Source: Caenorhabditis elegans (lineage: Eukaryota > Nematoda > Chromadorea > Rhabditida > Rhabditidae). Taken from it: a stretch of 64,000 nt of DNA. Shown here piece by piece: positions 61,098 to 64,000 of the stretch (position 1 is the first letter of the stretch; each line of letters opens with the position of its first letter). The stretch lies in the NCBI RefSeq assembly GCF_000002985.6, contig NC_003283.11:12090001-12154000 (forward strand), read 5' to 3'. A model generated the notes under the pieces. That model was not told the DNA's origin and did not search any database. It saw only the letters and a program-made list of their open reading frames with translations. A program made the translations under genes and the position numbers.

Positions 61098-62030
61098 TAC
61101 AGGGTGGCCCATAATTATGGGGACCGATACTTGCGTCTATAAAATTTGATGCAATCCTTCAAAAAAATTTTAACAGCATAGGTTTTATTCCCCATATTCT
61201 TAGGAACAAAATATGTTATTAAACTTTGAAAATATCATTATGTGACACGTTACACACCTTCCGACGTTCCGAAGTTAAATTGTCGCTGGCGCGCTAGTGT
61301 GGGTGTTTTTCTTTCTAATGATGTCTTCAGCGACTCCTGCCAGTTTAAAAAGTTTACTATTACTTTTTAAAATGACATTGACTGTAGAATACGTATTTCA
61401 AAACAATTCGTCCATTTTAATAATTTTCCGTTAGTGTGGCCATTGATTGAAGGGAGATAGGTTGAAAAGCTCAAAACGCGCACATTCGACTCGGTTTGAA
61501 AGTCAGGAGACGGCGGAATTTTTTGAAAATAATATATTTCAGATCTACAGTCCAACTTCTACTTTTGTGTAAAAAATTATGTCCCTATCATTCCAATGAC
61601 CTGAGATATTACTGAATATGCAAGAATGTGTGAAAAAATCGCTCAATTTTTTGCGAAAACGGGATTTAGCTAGTTCCAAACAATTGTCCATTAGAAGCTG
61701 GATTCTAATGAAACTTGTTTTTCTTTTTTTGTATACTGTGAGAATATATTTTGTGGTTCTAAAATGCACAAAACACTACAGAAAAAATCAGTTTCAACAT
61801 TTAGAGAACCTAAACTATGCAAAAAAAAGTTGCGCGCCAGAAGGGTGAAAACATGTTACACTCCCGACGCTGCCAAACTTCTGTTGTTCGACCAATCGAA
61901 AAGTTTTTTATGTTAGCTGATAGAAAAATATTTTGTCTATCAATAAAGTAACAAACCCTCATTTTTTAGTTTGTGAGACGTGAGATTTGCGTACAAAACT
62001 ACGGTCCCCATAATTATGGGCCATCCTGTA
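61098..62030. mobile_element. Tc1/mariner-type element, degenerate or non-autonomous
   Basis: Terminal inverted repeats of 29 bp with one mismatch: TACAGGGTGGCCCATAATTA (61098 onwards) and the complement of its partner ending 62030. Both termini carry TA, fitting TA target-site duplication. The interior of about 870 bp holds no recognisable transposase. Confidence 0.75.
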
Positions 62031-63156
62031 TATTATGAAGATAAATGGCACTTTGACCGCAAACCTATAGATCAAGTTAACTTTTATTTCCATTTTTTGA
62101 TCAGAAATAAAAACACTTTGGAAGGTTCTTATGCTGTAATTTAAGCAATTTTTCAATGGTCATATCTGTTCACAACATTATTTGATTACTTCCAATATAA
62201 ATGCCCAATTTTATATTGAACCAATGGTTAGAAACATCTCTTCTGCCTACGTCGTGATCAATTACATACTTATAAATCCTCTGTACTGTTCAGAATATAG
62301 TTTGACCTACAACCCGAGCGTGATTCATAATTGTTACTACTTTCATCATTGGTCATTACATGATCTTTCGATACTTTTGTGTTTTCTGAATATTTATATT
62401 GTCGCGCGACATTTGAATAATAGTTCAGTTGTTATATCCAGTAGGTGAACTTGATAACATGCACGTTTTCCACCAAAAATACTATGCAAAAAAGTCAGCT
62501 GTTAGGTTCTTTCATTCAGAAAAAGAACAATATGATTGTTTGTTCCAACCTTCTATGACAAATTATTTGTGCTTTAAAAAAGGAAATTCCTGTAATTTTT
62601 GTGTTGGGCGTCATTTGCGAACGATATAAGAATCAGGTGTTTCGGACGATTTCCAAAATTTAAGTTATGTAACTTTTTATGGATTGCACTCCATATTAAC
62701 ATTTATTATAACCCTGTAAAAAAGTAACTTTAACCAATTTTGTTCGTGACGATTCTGTAAAGTACTTGAAAACCTGTAAGTTATATAAGACAAGCATCAT
62801 ATCCATAAAACGCAATCTGATCTTTATTATTTCATAACTTAAGTTCCCACACCGAAGAGCACTTGATGATAAATTCTTACGTTTATACATTAATGAAATT
62901 TGGGTTTCTCCTATTGCCCTGAGAATTCTCTCTATAATATAATTTTCTTCTCAATATTACGCTCTTTATATCACCCATGATATCATGTTTTATGTCTGAA
63001 CTCTCCCAAATTGTCATTCTGTTCACATTACTCATTCAAATATTGTGATCCACGTTAATCCGTTTGCAAAAATAGTTGGAGGCGGCGAAAGCGGGGAAAA
63101 GGTTTATAAGGCACCGAACCAACGTCACCATCAACATTATTCTGTCAAAAACCAAC
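62031..63156. other. Intergenic, mariner-type element to TSP1 gene
   Basis: No gene recognised. A GC-richer patch (63077-63110) with a TATA-like TTTATAAGG precedes the TSP1 gene and is probably its core promoter. Confidence 0.5.
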
Positions 63157-63807
63157 ATGAACCCGATTTTTCTAGCTATTGCTACACTTTTCTGCGTTGT
63201 TATGGTTGCTGAAGCACAAGTAAATTAAACGGTTGAAATCTCTAATAAACTAAGACTGTATTTAGACTTGCTCCTGGGCAACATGGGGAGAGTGGTCAAC
63301 TTGTAGTGATACCTGTGGAAATTGTGGAACTCAACAGAGGACACGTACATGTACAGGAGCTTCTACAACTTGTACATGTTCAGGGTGAGTGATGTGAAAG
63401 TTTGTTTAAAATCTTTCAAGTATCTAATAATAGTTTTTAGATCTTGTTTAAAAAGTTTATTTTTGTCTATAGGAGCTTCATTTTGAGTTCACACATATTT
63501 TTATATGGCGTACCAGTTTTATCCAATTTTAAGACGGAGCTTGACTCTGGTGTATTTTGAATAAATATACAAAATAGACACCAAAACTTAATGGAATACT
63601 TTAAAATTGTTTGTAGAATTGCCTAAACATTTGATAAAAATTAATAAAAAATTAAAGTTTCGGCTTCTTGAAACTTTTTTGAGAATTAAAGAACGTGAAT
63701 AATTGTAATTGTTACTTTTCACTGTCTTCTTGATTTCATTTAGTTTCCCCACTGGTGCCCCATCCACCTTTCAACCAGCTCAACTCACGAACTTTGGTTT
63801 TAAATAA
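63157..63807 (+). CDS. Small secreted thrombospondin type 1 repeat protein
   Basis: Predicted secreted protein of 81 residues from exons 63157-63219, 63266-63384 and 63744-63807. Exon 1 is exactly a signal peptide (FLAIATLFCVVMVAEAQ). Exon 2 holds one TSP1-type module: CSWATWGEWSTCSDTCGNCG, then QQRTRTCTG and a Cys-rich end TTCTCSG. The W-x-x-W and CSxTCG hallmarks are present. Exon 3 adds a short Pro/Thr tail ending FGFK. The stop codon TAA (63805-63807) lies inside an AATAAA polyadenylation signal (63803-63808). TATA-like TTTATAAGG occurs near 63102-63110. Small TSP1 proteins like this are common in nematodes; the role is unknown. Confidence 0.75.
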
Positions 63808-64000
63808 AGTGTTATTAACTTTCAGATTTCATATGAGCCAAAGTTTGAGACTCGTAAAACCTAAATGTTTGATCTGTTATATCGGAAGTTCTACCAAAAA
63901 TATGGCTGAAAACAATAGTTCAGCACACTTGAAAGATTAAACTAACACCTTTTTTATGACAAAAACATGGGCACACTTGATCACAAAAAACTAAATTTTT

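Noticed and set aside
1-64000. CRISPR arrays, phage, restriction, toxin-antitoxin, tRNA or rRNA genes
   Set aside because: None seen; intron-rich genes and gene families show nematode nuclear DNA, and no cloverleaf tRNA was recognised by eye.

Overview
The window looks like nematode nuclear DNA, almost certainly Caenorhabditis elegans. It is AT-rich. Genes are split by very short introns (many 42-60 nt) with TTTTCAG acceptors. The gene families are nematode-expanded ones: supplementary nuclear hormone receptors and GT92 glycosyltransferases. From memory, che-11 (IFT140) and spin-1 (Spinster) lie on C. elegans chromosome V, and the content here fits that region. Exon models were built by hand: splice sites were read by eye, phases were checked so that each complete gene sums to whole codons, and neighbouring paralogues were compared. 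No alignment or database search was run.

Layout. (1) 1-1793 (+): 3' part of a GT92 glycosyltransferase gene entering from the left. (2) 2064-19137 (+): seven nuclear hormone receptors in head-to-tail array, called NHR-A to NHR-G here. A, B and C are close copies of each other; D to G form a second, more varied group. A small terminal-inverted-repeat element sits 1 bp after the stop codon of NHR-D. (3) 19385-20977 (-): LHPP-like HAD phosphatase, then a 4-kb region with no gene seen. (4) 25001-27297 (+): spin-1, followed 195 bp later by a four-exon gene for an unrecognised multi-pass membrane protein (27493-28719). (5) 29065-30259 (-): secreted PLAT-domain protein. (6) 31669-34857 (+) and 35152-38893 (-): two tail-to-tail paralogous MFS transporters of the FLVCR/SLC49 type. 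(7) 41493-47269 (+) and 50952-54238 (+): two ecto-nucleotide pyrophosphatase/phosphodiesterases (ENPP). Between them lie a small minus-strand membrane ORF and a second GT92 gene that appears broken (in-frame TAA plus a frameshift). (8) 54295-60689 (-): complete che-11, 19 exons, 1,453 residues, with an X-box just upstream. (9) 61098-62030: TA-flanked Tc1/mariner-type element. (10) 63157-63807 (+): 81-residue secreted thrombospondin type 1 repeat protein.

Functional picture. This is an ordinary metazoan chromosome segment, with no operon-like defence or biosynthetic system. Local tandem duplication shapes it: seven NHRs, two ENPPs, two SLC49-like transporters and two GT92 genes. I found no convincing undescribed multi-gene system. 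The best candidates for new biology are the unrecognised membrane protein with possible operon linkage to spin-1, the broken GT92 locus with in-phase open frames upstream, and the perfect 34-bp palindrome just upstream of a small membrane ORF.
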